DNA from: Rhizodiscina lignyota
Lineage: Eukaryota > Ascomycota > Dothideomycetes > Aulographales > Rhizodiscinaceae
DNA length: 64,000 bases
Assembly (NCBI GenBank): GCA_010015805.1
Contig: ML978123.1
Coordinates: 2,604,001-2,668,000, forward strand
Direction: 5' to 3'
This document shows positions 24,084 to 36,063 of this stretch, in pieces (the first letter of the stretch is position 1; the number at the start of each line of letters is the position of its first letter). The position numbers were made by a program, and so were the translations under genes. The notes under the pieces are model-generated. The model saw only the letters and a program-made list of their open reading frames with translations. It was not told the origin of the DNA and did no database searches.

Positions 24084-27000
24084 TCAACGCTTCATCTTCT
24101 TAGGCTTTCCGCCCTGCTGCCCATCATTCTTCCTCTTCCTCCCTTCCCGTTTCCAGTACTCCTCCCTCTCCCTCTTCTCCCTTTCAGCCCTCTTCTCCTC
24201 GTTCTCTGCCACCTTCTTCCGGTACACCGCCCTCCTTTCCTCCTGCTTCTTGGCCCTCTTTTCAACTTTCTCGTTCCGCACCGTCATTACCTGCTGCATC
24301 AGCCTGCGCCGGGCCTTCTCTTCTTTCCCGCCCAGCCCCACACCCAACATCCGCTTCTGCGTGTACGTCGGGTTCTTCTGCGGGCGGGTGGATACAGGCT
24401 GCGACTTAAACGGCAGGTCGGCAGCGAGCTTGTGCGGGATGCGTAGGGGGTTGAAGTGCCGCGTGGCGCGCTCGATCGGGCGGTAGTTCGAATCGCGGTT
24501 CTTAGGGGTTGGTATGTTTTCGGCGGCACGGACTTGGCCGGTGAGGCGCATGGGCTTCCAGGCTCCGTCGGCTTGGTCGCCGGCTTGTACTTCTTCATCT
24601 TCCCAAATGTCGCTCTCATCATCTTTATCGTTTGATGATTTAGTTTTGGTGGTGGCGGCCGTGATGTTGAGCAGATTGGTGACAGGGTTGTAGAATCTGT
24701 GCGGCCGGACCGGATACCACGCCCTTAGGAAGATAATGTCGCTCCTCAAGACCTTGTCCTCGAACGTCGCTCTGAAACACCCCTCCGGCTTGCTCAGAGC
24801 CCTCTTGATCTGACCTCTGATTCCAGACACGGTTCTTACGCCCGCACCTTCGAACTTCGCAATCTCCAGTGAGGACGAGAACATGTCCTTGACAAAGGCC
24901 GTATTCTTAAAAATCTTATAAGGATGGCCGGTGAGCTTGAGTTTCTTGACGATCTCAGTAGCCTCGTCGACACTAAGAACGACGCCAGTCGCGGCGACCC
25001 GGAATCCTGGGTTGGAGTTTGAGAGCGATTGAACAGCGCAAAAGCCGGTGTTGGGCGCAATGAGCGGTCCGTAGAAGGAAGCAAAGCAATGCATATGCTC
25101 AGGGGTGTATTTCAGCATCCGGTTTCGCGTCCGCGAGTCCGATATCGAGTACACGGGCATGCTTTGGAAGCGTCTCCAACCCAGGCTGAAGATTAGCGGG
25201 TCGTTCGTCTTCAGGATTTTCTTGTGCCATCGGTGTCTCTTTATCCTGACTTGCAAGAACCCGAACCGGTCCTCGGTCGGCGTCAGGCCACCGATGATGA
25301 TTGGAAACTTTGGGTTGAAGCCAACGGAAAATTCGTATGGCACGTTAGAGAGCGTGATACGTGCGTATGTCCCAGCCTTGTAGCCCTCAACGCGTACTCT
25401 GGAAAGCGTGTCCATAGATTCGAACTCTGCACGATTAATGTCGAGCTGCTTCTGGATTTGGGCCTTTTGAGCATCGTACCACTCATCCTCGCCAAATTCT
25501 TCTTGCGCAGCGTCGCCACCCTCGCCCTGACCGCGCTCGTTTGTTTTATCATTAGCGAAGCCTTCCCGGTCCTCTTCCTCGAAGCGAAGTTTTAGTTCTT
25601 CCTTCTTACGGGCGTTTCGTTCGCGCTCTGCTTCCATTGCGTTGGCCTCGTCTTCCTCGTCGATCCCACTGTCTTTAAGACCAAATGTTTCTCCTGTTTC
25701 AAGATCTTCGAAGACCCCGTCGCCTTCGTCACCTTCTTCGGCCTCCTCACCATCGCCGAGTTCAACGGCATTTGCTCCGGACGAGAGGTTCGCCGAGGCA
25801 AATCTCTGTCGTAAATCTTCCAAGTTCTCTTCTTCCGTCCATTTTCGTTCTAGCACACGGTAATCATATTGTGGTATGGCCCTGTCCTCATAATCATCGG
25901 AAGCAGTATCATCCTTGGCCTTTCTGAAGAACTCATCTTCTTCAGCTTCGTTCTCCTCGTCCATATCAGTGGCACCAGCATTTTGATCACCGCGCCATCG
26001 ACGGAGGATCTGTGCCGGCGTGAGAGACTCATCGTACATAAGCCGTGCTAGTTCTGCCGTTCGATAAGGTCTTCGCCGCCCATGCATCTTTTGAGCGTTC
26101 TCGGCGAGTTTTTCCTTCCATCGAAGAGCGCCATCGTCATCGTCATCATCATCGTCATCCTCTTCCTCATGTTCTCCTTCTACCTCGTCATAGAACTCTT
26201 GATCTTCTTCAGTAGATGATATCGAGCCCAAATCGGAATCGCTATCAGCGAAAGCTATATCATCGGGTCCGGACCCTGATTTGGAGCTGCTGAGTCTTTG
26301 AGAAAGCTGATTCGGTCCATGGCCATCTGTCTCCAGAAAGCCATTGTCATCTTCATCATCACTTCCCAATTCGTCAGGCATTTCATCTTCATCCTCCTCT
26401 CCACTCTCGAAGCCTTCATCCTCAATGAAATCGTCGTCACCTGCTTCTCGTTCTACAATCCTAGCATCTCTCTGCGACTTTCTCCCCTGGTCCTGTACAT
26501 CGTCTAGCGCCTCACCGCCAGTGAACAATCGCACTCCACCATCTACTGCTCCGAGTAATCTCCTCTCGCCTTGCAACCCGACCATCATCTGCTCCCCAAA
26601 TCCTCTCTCTTCATTTCGATCAGCCGCTTGCTGATCAAAGGTATTCGTCTTAACATCGATATACACTGCATCTTTGTCCACCAAGACGCCGCCGACGTCG
26701 CTCATCGGCGCGAACAAGATCTTCTGTTTTTCACCCAGCCTTCTCCTCTTTGGCTTTCCAGTCGCCTTCACAATCGCCTGCTCCATGAACGGCGTCGGGC
26801 ACGGATCAGGTAGTGCTTCGATACCAGAGACGTCCAAATCTCCCACGCCCGGTATATGCACCCTCGCGCCACTCGCGGGGAAGTTTGTCCCTCGTATATA
26901 GCCGTAGAGAGCAACTGTGCGATCGCATTTTGAGTTGGCCTCGATTTCAGTCGGAGGCGTAAGGTCAAGGAAGCGGTCAGCTAGGCAGTATGGATGTGCG

Positions 27001-27807
27001 TTTCGCCATACTAGCGGTCGCGGATTCTTCATTACGCTCAAAAACCGCGAGAGATTCAATATCTCGCGATCAGGATAACGGCCATTGACCACGCCTGAGA
27101 GGTAGAAGAGTTTTGCGCCATGGTACAGCTCGCTCCAAAATCGATGCTTTAGCCGCTTCTTCTGTGCCCTCAGCGCATCCTGCTTCCTAAACAAATCCAA
27201 GTGCGTCAGTATGCCGAAGACATTGCCCGGCATTCCTGTAGCGGCAAGGACGTTCAGAAACTCCATTGTCTCCATCTCAAATCCATAATTGCCATCGATC
27301 ATCAACAGCACGATGTCCACAATCTTTGAGATGTCAATCATTGAGGCGAGCGAGTCTGAAGGGCATTCGATGAAAGTCAGTCGCCGCCGCTTGGAGGTGA
27401 CGACTGTGAGAGGGCCGCGCGGCGAGGAGAGTGTCTGCTTCGTGTAGCGGCGTAGGAGAGACTTGATCAAGGTCGTTTTACCAACGCCTGGAGGGCCGAC
27501 GACGGCGACCACGATGGGAGGCGCCTCCTCGGGGAGACGATCGACGAGAGGGACGTGGAGGCGCTTTTCTTTGACCTGCGGTTCATCAGTATCAAAAACG
27601 CCTAATTCAGGCAATTAACCAAGCATACATCGTGAGAACGAGCGGCCTGTCTGTTCAATCGTCCTGGATGTGCGTATGCGAAAGCCTTCGGATTAGGGCC
27701 TGGGATATGTTAGCCTGGTTTTTAAAGATATGGATGGATCACTGACCTCCAGAAGACTGCTTCTTCTCTTTGCCCCTCCTATGGGGCCTATTCATCTGTT
27801 CTGCCAT
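24084..27807 (-). CDS. BMS1: Ribosome biogenesis GTPase BMS1
   Basis: Three exons (27807-27747, 27699-27629, 27575-24084) encode 1207 residues, the normal BMS1 size. Bms1 is the GTPase of the small-subunit processome and binds Rcl1 in the nucleolus. The basic start MAEQMNRPHRRGKEKK, then FAYAHPGRLNRQAARSHDV, leads into KRLHVPLVDR and the P-loop GPPGVGKTT (71-79). The G domain is followed by a long Asp/Glu-rich middle, the AARP2CN region, and the C-terminal block with SLGWRRFQSMPVYS and HMHCFASFYGP. The end is highly basic (KPKKMKR). The second intron is chosen to end at CCGCAG because this restores the conserved SHDVKEKRLHVP join; the shorter alternative adds an unconserved segment. Confidence 0.97.
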
Positions 27808-28204
27808 GCTGCTCGGAGATACGCCGCCAGATAAGGTGCTGAACTTTTCGAGTTCTTTTTTTGGTGGAGACCATCGAAATCGCGAAATCTTGGCACGGCC
27901 TTTCCTATTTTGTGTTAGCTGTTCGACAAGCCTAGATCTAATCTTATCGCATCTCCAACCCCCTGCATGAAAGTTCCGCTGATCTCTCATCTCACAAACA
28001 CCACTGCGGAATACTTAAAACCTGGAATTCTTTCGTAAACAGAGCAATATCTCAATATCCGGTACAGGCTCTGGTGAGAATGCGAAATAGATCTTGTCGA
28101 AGAGTTCTCAGCTGATGGCATTTTAGTATTACCATTCTTGGGTTCAATTGTCCCGACACGTCCAAACGCGTGAACCCAGCAACGTCGAAGGTGTTTCGTC
28201 GAAC
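27808..28204. promoter_or_regulatory. Divergent promoter of BMS1 and an F-box gene
   Basis: About 400 bp between two divergent starts; no further gene. Confidence 0.5.
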
Positions 28205-30041
28205 ATGGATCGCATCTCTGCCTTGCCGAATGAGCTTCTGGCACAGATATTGACATATGTAAGGGCAGACGTACTGATGGGTCCTTTGCTCGCTAACATT
28301 GCGACCACCAGATCGTGTTTCCTTGCGACCTAAAGGCTCTTTGCTTAGCTAGCAGGCAGCTCAGAGAACATGCCACACCGTCCCTTTATGAGCAAGCGAT
28401 CGTAAACATTGGCTCTGAAAGCCACCCAGATTCCTTTATCCGCGGCTTGAAGAGTTCCTCCGGGCAATATGTGCGGCATCTAGTCATTATTGACAATGTT
28501 GATCACCCCTGCGTACCAACATACCCCTCCGAGCCTTTCGATGATCTGGAGTTTGGGCAAGTCGGCACCCGCCGCCGTCGTCCCGAGAAATTTGGCCCTG
28601 TAGTTCGAAATATCATCCAGTGTCTTCACGATAATACTCTTAAAAGTTTCCGGTAAGCTTCCTTATCCGTCGTTATCTGCAAAATTCACCCTCTGGAGTA
28701 AAAGGAGAACGTTGCATTGTCCAGGAGATAACATACTTTCGCAGGTTTGCTTCCGCCGAAGTTCTAGATAGTTGGACCGCTCAACTACTTCACAAGAACC
28801 AGACGAAACTCGAGTTTGTGTCGTACAAGTTGAATTCGCCTGTTAGCAATTACTTTGCGAACAACAGTACACCTGATCTCCGATCCTTCGAGCTGATTGT
28901 GGGAAAGCGCTGCAGCCTTGACCGAGAACTTCCCGTTTTCGGCAAACTTAAGCACTTCGCGCTTATAGACCGCTCAGATGCTGTCCAACGGGACATGTAT
29001 TTCAATCGGCTCTTTGCACTCGGATTGAACTTCAAAGAGCTCGTTAGCATTCGCCTTGTCGGCATGGGCCTGGGAATGTTAACTCCCACTCTTGGAGTCG
29101 ATTCCCTTCCCTCAATGCGGAGCATTGTTCTCAGACACTGCACAGGGGAATCCCACTTCCTTCATGATATATCCAACATGGCAGCGAATAGCAAGTTACA
29201 GCTAAAGAGTTTTGAGCTCACAATGAGCAGCAGTAGGGCTTTGACGTCCCGCCACACTCGTGACGCCGCCAGGCGATTTTTGGAGTCATTCACTGGTCTA
29301 GAGTCTTTACTGCTATTCTTGGATACCCGAATCGGGGATGCCATTGCACACCATCGAGATAGTCTTCGGAAATTGGTACTTTTTGATCAAGGCTCAGATG
29401 ACAGAGACGAGACATACGATGTGCTCAACAATCGCTGGGAAAGATGCTTGAATACTTGTCCTCATCTCGAGCAACTTGGAATTTCCTACCCATTAGACTT
29501 GCACAGATGGCGTGACGAGCTTGACAAAATTTTCACCGTAAGTTGATCATTGTCCAAGTCATTGCTCACTTCACTTCACATCTGAGGCCCTGATCAGCTT
29601 GTACAAGTTGATTAATGTGGCGTTAAAAGCATCAATGCTCGACTGAGGCTAACATCAGTGCAGGGCATCTTAGGAGTCGCGCCAGAGTTGAAGACATTGT
29701 GCTTGCACAACACATCTAACAACGGCTGCCAAAAACCTGCATCGACAGCGTTCCGTCTTTCCCAGGAATTGGCTCCCCATCTGAAAGTAATATCTTTCGC
29801 CCCCGTGAGCAGCGGTGGCATGGCCAGACAAAAGCATTTTGTCAAGCATATGCAGAGACTACCTTGGAGTTCGACAGAGCAGCCAGTCGCTTTTCACTGC
29901 CCCGCAGCAGCAGTCAAATATGTCGAGCCTACGTCTGATATCTTGGAGTACGAGCCGTGGGATGAAAGAACAGAATATCATGCGCGTCGCATATTCGGAT
30001 ATCGCTCCTTCACTCCGTCTTCCTATGGTTGTCAATTGTGA
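28205..30041 (+). CDS. F-box protein, tandem copy 1
   Basis: Four exons (28205-28258, 28312-28652, 28745-29537, 29664-30041) encode 521 residues. The first exon encodes the start of an F-box (ISALPNELLAQILTY) and continues in exon 2 with DLKALCLASRQLREHATPSLYE, the usual F-box plus linker of fungal F-box/LRR-like proteins. The rest has leucine-rich, irregular repeats (LPSMRSIVLRHC, FTGLESLLLFLDTRIGD, CPHLEQLGISYP) and ends with FGYRSF. It would bring substrates to an SCF ubiquitin ligase via Skp1; the substrate is unknown. Exon sizes, intron positions and phases match the next gene, so the two are tandem duplicates. Confidence 0.88.
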
Positions 30042-30676
30042 GCGGTTTCAGAGGTCCTTCCGGTCACGACTTTGGAAACATCGGCTGGCTGACGTCAAGT
30101 TATCATACGCTGTCTTCTCGGATCAACCTCTTCATTTTCAAAAGAATTCATTCCACAATCTTCAGTTTTCGGACTATCATGTAAAGTTATTCGATGACCA
30201 GCCTTACCTGCTATGTTAGCAGGGGCAAACAAAGCACAGGCCTGAATTCTAGGTAGCCTGACTTGTATTAATTACTCCGTACATACCTGTTCCTGTTCGC
30301 GTTTTCCATGACCAAATGAAAGCCCCGGAGACCAGCCGCTGAGCCAACTAATAAGAACTTCAACCACCCAAGTTTAGGTGGGGCCCACCCCAGACAGGGC
30401 ACCCATGCCTCGATGTCGGGTCGGTAAGCCACAACGCGTGATGCGCCCCTTTGACGCGACTTCTAAGATTCCCTGCTTCACATCCATTTGCATGCCACGC
30501 TCTGTTTGTATTCGTATGGGGAGACGCTGTTGCACGTCGGCTTCCCCGCTATTGATTGTACTCATCACTCGTTGCACCTATTAAAACCCCCCAGTAGTCG
30601 GCAGCTCCATTGGGCTCTCTCGACTGACTCTCGGTGCAATTGTGACTTTCAAGTCTTTATCTTCGGGCCGTTCAAC
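30042..30676. other. intergenic between the two F-box copies
   Basis: About 630 bp. It holds one TACTCCGTA palindrome-like motif (30273-30281) and no ATG in frame with the downstream F-box. Confidence 0.55.
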
Positions 30677-32563
30677 ATCGACCATATTTCTCAATTACCA
30701 AACGAGATAACTGAGGAGATTTTGAGTTATGTAAGTTATGTGTCCCTGGGTTATGACAACTCTGACATTAAACGCGAACGGACCAGATCCAGCTCGATTC
30801 CGACTTGAAAAGCCTGTGCCTAACGAATCGACGACTACGAGCCTTTGCTACTCCTAAAATATATTCACAGGCCATCATCCACATCAACAGAGAGGAGTTG
30901 TTCACCTCGTTTATTCACGGCGTAGGCAGCATCTCTGGGCGCCATGTACGAAGTCTCGTCATTCTCGACGACCCCTGCGGCCACACCATGCCCAAGAGTA
31001 CATTAGATGACTTCATGGGGCTTGACGGGCCTGTATTCGGTGAGCATTTGCTAGTATGCGATGCGGGAGAGATGCAGTTTCGTGTCAAAATGATACTGCA
31101 AAGCCTACACCGAGATACCCTCAGAGCTTTTCGGTATGTTCGATTCCTTTACCCAAAACTCCATAAATGCATCGTTTCTTAATACTTCTATGCAGATTCG
31201 CTTCATGGAGAGCACTGAATAACCCCAATCTCTCCTTGCTAGAGAATACGCAAGGGCGCCTTGAATATTTCTCGACTCCGTTGATGTGGTGGTCCCCTCG
31301 GTCGTATACCTCGCGTCCTGATAGTTGTCTACACTCGCTCGAGACGGTCATCAATGAACATACCCTTCCACCACCACTCCTGCATGTGCTGGATAATCTC
31401 CGCCACTTCTCACTCGTTGTATCTAGAGCAGCTCTTTATTCACACGATACATTTGTCGACAGTGCCATGCCTTTGGGTGGACTATTAGGTCGTGGATCAT
31501 TAGACTCTCTTACAAGTATTCAACTCATAGGGGTAAACCTAGTGGCTTTAGTCCATCCGTTAGGGACCGATCTCCTACCGGCTCTGCGCTCTTTAGTCAT
31601 TCGCCGCTGTCGTCACGTCATCCCCCTGCTCAACGACCTCGTCAACCTCGGCGTACACAACAACCTTCATCTGCAGAAATTTGAGCTCTCAATGGATGAA
31701 CCCATCCCTCGTCAACATCAACAGCAAAACAATCTCTCCGATGTGCTGGAAGATTTCTTTGAGTCATTTACGGGTTTGGAGGAGTTGATGCTTTATCTTG
31801 ATGCTCTCTCCATTCTTGATTCTATTAAGATACATGGCAAGACACTTCGGAGGCTCGCCATATTTGGGCAAGAGCCTGCGAATCCATCTGATGAAACTCT
31901 GAACTCCGACCATCTGAGGGAATACTTGGAGCCATTTCTTCAATGCTGTCCTCTTCTAGAACAACTAGGAATACCCTTGATGCTGTATAGGCATGAGATG
32001 ATTGGGGAGTGGTGCTTGGAAAGCATTGTTCGAGTAAGTGTTATACTCTCACAACACCCTTTGATCTTTCTACATTATGTATCCTGCTTGATTTCGAACG
32101 GCCAGGGGAACACAAGACCAGAGAATTCAATCGTGCTGACATAGAATAGAGCTTGCTGAATCTGACACCACATTTGACGACGCTGTACTTCAACGACAAC
32201 ACAAGTGCGACTACTCAAGTCGTTGCCTGGTATCGGCGGTTTGCCTCTCTGACATTTCGCTGTGTGCAAGAATATGGACTGGCCCCCAAGCTTGGGGTTA
32301 TCTCCTTTCGTGCATCGAATATGACGTGGCATGAATCTTCATTTCCACAGCAAATTTTTGTTCCGCAGAAGCAGAAGCGACCGTGGACACCCAAGGAACG
32401 TCTTGTCGCCTTCCCTTGCCCGCGGGAAATGGCCAAATACATTGAGCCGGCGTCCGAAATTCTCGACTATGAGCCGTGGGAAAGTCTTTCCGAGAGATGT
32501 GTGCGCACTCCATTTAGGTACCGCTCGCTCTCGCTACCAAAGTTTGCTTCAGACTCGGAATAG
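30677..32563 (+). CDS. F-box protein, tandem copy 2, start codon apparently lost
   Basis: Four exons (30677-30730, 30787-31133, 31196-32033, 32150-32563) would encode 550 residues. The F-box (DHISQLPNEITEEILSY), DLKSLCLTNRRLRAFATPK, FTGLEELMLYLDALS, CPLLEQLGIPL and the C-terminal EPASEILDYEPWE parallel copy 1. All three introns sit at the same codons and phases, and the frame is intact to the stop. The odd point is the start: where copy 1 has ATG GAT CGC, this copy has ATC GAC CAT, and no in-frame ATG exists upstream to the last in-frame stop. It may start from an unseen upstream exon or a non-AUG codon, or be a young pseudogene. The coordinate given is the codon aligned to the copy 1 start. 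Confidence 0.7.
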
Positions 32564-33178
32564 ATACGAGGGGGGTTTCCATACAGGAAAAATATTCGAC
32601 TTTCCAGACGACGATGATTCCAGTTGAGGTCTTCGCCGTTCTGAAAGACACCTGCCACGGACAGTTCTCTCCAATGCCAGCATATTCACGTATCATGTTG
32701 AGTAGTATTGCAACCCTGCAAGCGCCATAATAATGTCACGACAGTCAAGAAATAAATGCGTAAAATGGCATGAAAGCAGCGAATACGGAACAGAATCCCA
32801 CTGCCTTCCTCGATAGCCAAGTTCTGCATCTCGGGTAGCGCGTTGCTCCACAACTGCCATAAGACACCAACCACCTTCGCAGCAAGCCTTCAACGCGCGG
32901 ATCAGCTATACTTCAAAATGCATCGCGTAGCCTTTTGCTTATGCTCTCATGTGGGTTACTTATTTTTTTTATCCTTGAGGATTTCGTGATATTGAGTCAC
33001 TACTTCCTTGAATTTAGAGCATGGAACATAATTTCAAGTCCTGAGATATAGGGACTTTCCATATCCATTGTATTTGTTCGACTAGTTGCAGTCTGCTACA
33101 CCATTTGTACTTATGAATGCGCTCTGTCTTCGATACTTTGTCAATTATGTTCAAATGAAGGCCAAGATCTCCACAGTC
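32564..33178. other. intergenic between convergent genes
   Basis: About 600 bp of 3' flanks; nothing recognised. Confidence 0.6.
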
Positions 33179-34959
33179 TTATTCCTTGTTGTCGTCCTGG
33201 GAGTGGACCTCATGATCCTCTTTATCTTGAGGATGAACCTCGCGTTCGTGATGCATGGCTTCCAAAACACCTTTCTCAGCATCTGTCATAGCGCTAGTTC
33301 TGATGCTGTTTTGGCGGTGGCCCTCTCTCGCCTCCACAATCTTCGCGTCGAGAAGACTGTTGCCTGGTTTAGTCTTCCAAGGCCTGACGGCATTGTCATT
33401 GAATAATAGCTCGATTTCTTCGATTGTCTTGCCCGCAGTTCTGTTGAAAGTCATTATCAGTATCCCAATCTAATGTAGATGTCTGGGTTACTTACTCTGG
33501 GTAGGATACGTAGGCTTGCGCAGAAGCCGCGAAGCAGAGCACGCCGAAGATGATGAAGAGCTTCCACGATATGTTTTGGAAGGCGGGCGGAATGAACAGG
33601 CCGATTGCGAAGTTGAACAACCAATTCGCAATGCTGGCAAGAGCCATTCCTATCTGAAGATCAGCACCGCTGCCTTCCAGAGTTTGGGAGACTTCTGGAG
33701 CGAGCTGGAGACTTACCTGTCGCTCGGGTCTCCAAGGACCAGACTTCCGCAGCGTAAACCCATGCGATTGGCGCCAGTGTCAGCGAGTAGGCCAGAACAA
33801 GCAAGTAGCTGAACGCGATGACCGTGTACGCTGGAGACCCTGAAACCTCAACTCTGACACTGAGATTGTTGTTCAAACCATTCGGAAGATACGTTCCATA
33901 ATTTCCGAGGACTCCACCAACGACGAACATGCAAATGCCCATCGCAAGTGCGCCGTAGATCAGGAGTGGCCTGCGACCGGTCTTGTCGATGAAGAAGAAT
34001 GTTGCGGCTGTTCCGACAATGAAGATTGCGTACTGGATACCAGAAGAGATCAAGCCGGTATTACCAGTCAGTCCTGCCATATCGAAGATGTACACAACGT
34101 AATAAGTCATGACATTTGCCCCGCTGAGCTGCTGCCACGCCTGTACTGATGTACCTGCAAAGGTTCTTCTCCACATGCCGTTCTTGAAGAAGCGGCGCCA
34201 GCCTCCCTGCGCGCCGCGCTCCGCCGTCAAAACTGTCATGATTTCTTCCCATTCAGCGACGACGAGCGGATCGTCGATGTTGCCATGAGCTTGGATGTCG
34301 GCAAGGACGTGGACTGCTTCTTCCGTGCGGCCGACTTTGGCGAGCCACCTTGGAGACCGGGGGAGGAAGGGAATGCCGCACATCAGGAAGAAGGCCGGAA
34401 CGAATTGAATGCCCCAAGCAGTGCGGAAAGAAGCTGGTCCAGAGATAAAACTGCATCCGTAGCCGACAAAGTACATAATAAAGATGCCCCATTCAATGGC
34501 CCATTGCTGGATGACGACAATAGATCCTCGTCTTTCTTTCTTGGTGATTTCGACCAGGTAGACCGGAACCTGCGACGAGGTGATGCCGACGCAGATGCCG
34601 TTAATAAAGCGCCCAGCAACAAGCATGCCAATGCAGTTACAGGCGACCTGCAATGCGGTCCCTAAGAGCCACCACAGGCAGGCGAAGAAGATCGCATCTC
34701 GTCGTCCAATCTTGTCCGAGACGGGGCCAGCCATAATAGCTCCGATGACAGATCCGCCAGCAAGAGCAGCGCCAATGCCACCCTGGGTGATGCCATGAGG
34801 GTTATTGAAGTAGGCAACATACTGATTTGTGCCAATGATTGCGCTCATAGACGAGATATCAAAACCAAACAGCGCACCGCCAAGGGTGGCAATGCAAGCA
34901 AGGAAGTAAACATTATGGAGTTTAGGAAAGTGAATCGGTGCTTTGTCGTCTTTCCACAT
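33179..34959 (-). CDS. MFS sugar transporter
   Basis: Three exons (34959-33717, 33649-33496, 33440-33179) encode 552 residues. It is a twelve-helix hexose-type transporter of the plasma membrane. Family marks are GALFGFDISSMSAIIG in helix 1, GPVSDKIGRRDAIF after helix 2, RFINGICVGITSSQVPVYLVEI, RSPRWLAKVGR before the central loop, QQLSGANVMTYYVVYIF in helix 7, DKTGRRPLLIYG, and PETAGKTIEEIE at the end of helix 12. The TAG acceptor at 33650 is chosen over an earlier CAG because it restores ATGMALASIANW. The C-terminal tail is hydrophilic and His/Glu/Asp-rich (HPQDKEDHEVHSQDD). Substrate cannot be stated; monosaccharide is most likely. Confidence 0.94.
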
Positions 34960-36063
34960 CTTGCAAACGGCTTCTGAGTCGAAACTGAACCGTATAACAC
35001 ATATGAATTGAGAGGCTATTAGAAATTCTCCTACGACAGCAGCATTTCGCTTAAGTAGATGGCTCTCACAACTGGCATTGCATCAATGGGTGTCATTGGA
35101 GCACGAATTATCTCCCGAGATGGACCCAACCGTTGCAAACATGCGCAAGCCTTACGTTTTTGCTGAATCGCAGTCCCATAATTCGTTCATGGCTCGCGAG
35201 TCGTAGGGCACTCGATAAGAATGTACAATGATGATCACTGGAGAATCCCAGTTATTCCCAGCTCCACGAGAGCGAAAAGCGGGACGCGATCGTCACTACC
35301 ACGGGTCGTTTACTACGGACATGTGAGCTTTGAAAAATGCTTGTTCGTGATAAGCTCTCGCATTCGCGGCTGCGGCAAGGTTGCTGGAACGGAAATTCCG
35401 ACCATTATTTCGATCGGACGTCATTTGGGCGAGGGTGTTGTAGAGAACGGAGTCGCCTCCTCATATCGGCCTTCGTCCTTCGCTTCGTTTGCCACCATGC
35501 GGAGCCTCTACCCAATAGTAAATTAAATTCGGATGTCCCGAGGGCGAGGCTGTCGCGGGAGAAAGTGTCGGTATATTGCAGAAGTTATGGCAAACTTGGA
35601 TCTCGATATAGAGCAAGTGTGTTGTCATTATAGTAGAAGAACCGCGAGATGCATAAGGTGATTTACAATGTCGAGAATCAACATTGAAAGCATACGCTGG
35701 TCAGACAGTGCATTCGATTGAGTTACCGTGGCTCTTTGTCAAAGATCAAAGATCGTTGTTGAATGGTAACGCTAGGTTTAACGAGCGGTTTTCGGTGCCC
35801 AAACCGCACAATTGCTACGCGTTTGAACTTGGGAGGAGTTATCTCAACCCCCCTGTCGCACTTAACAACTTGAACTTGTACGTACTAAGGCAAGCAGCTT
35901 TTCATTCATCTCGACACTCCTGCAAAGAGTATGCTGTACACAAAGTTACCGGTCTGCATACACCCACATTTAGTTTAGGTCGTGCTGATGCAGTTTGTTA
36001 CGAAAGACCAAAAGGTAGACATGAAGCGCATCGCCATAACACTCCGTATTGACACTGCCTTCA
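34960..36063. other. intergenic
   Basis: About 1.1 kb of promoter side of the transporter and 3' side of CTF18. A 122-codon plus-strand frame (35684-36052) has no recognisable content. Confidence 0.5.

Noticed and set aside
35684-36052. 122-codon frame downstream of the sugar transporter promoter
   Set aside because: No domain, no splice context, ordinary chance length.
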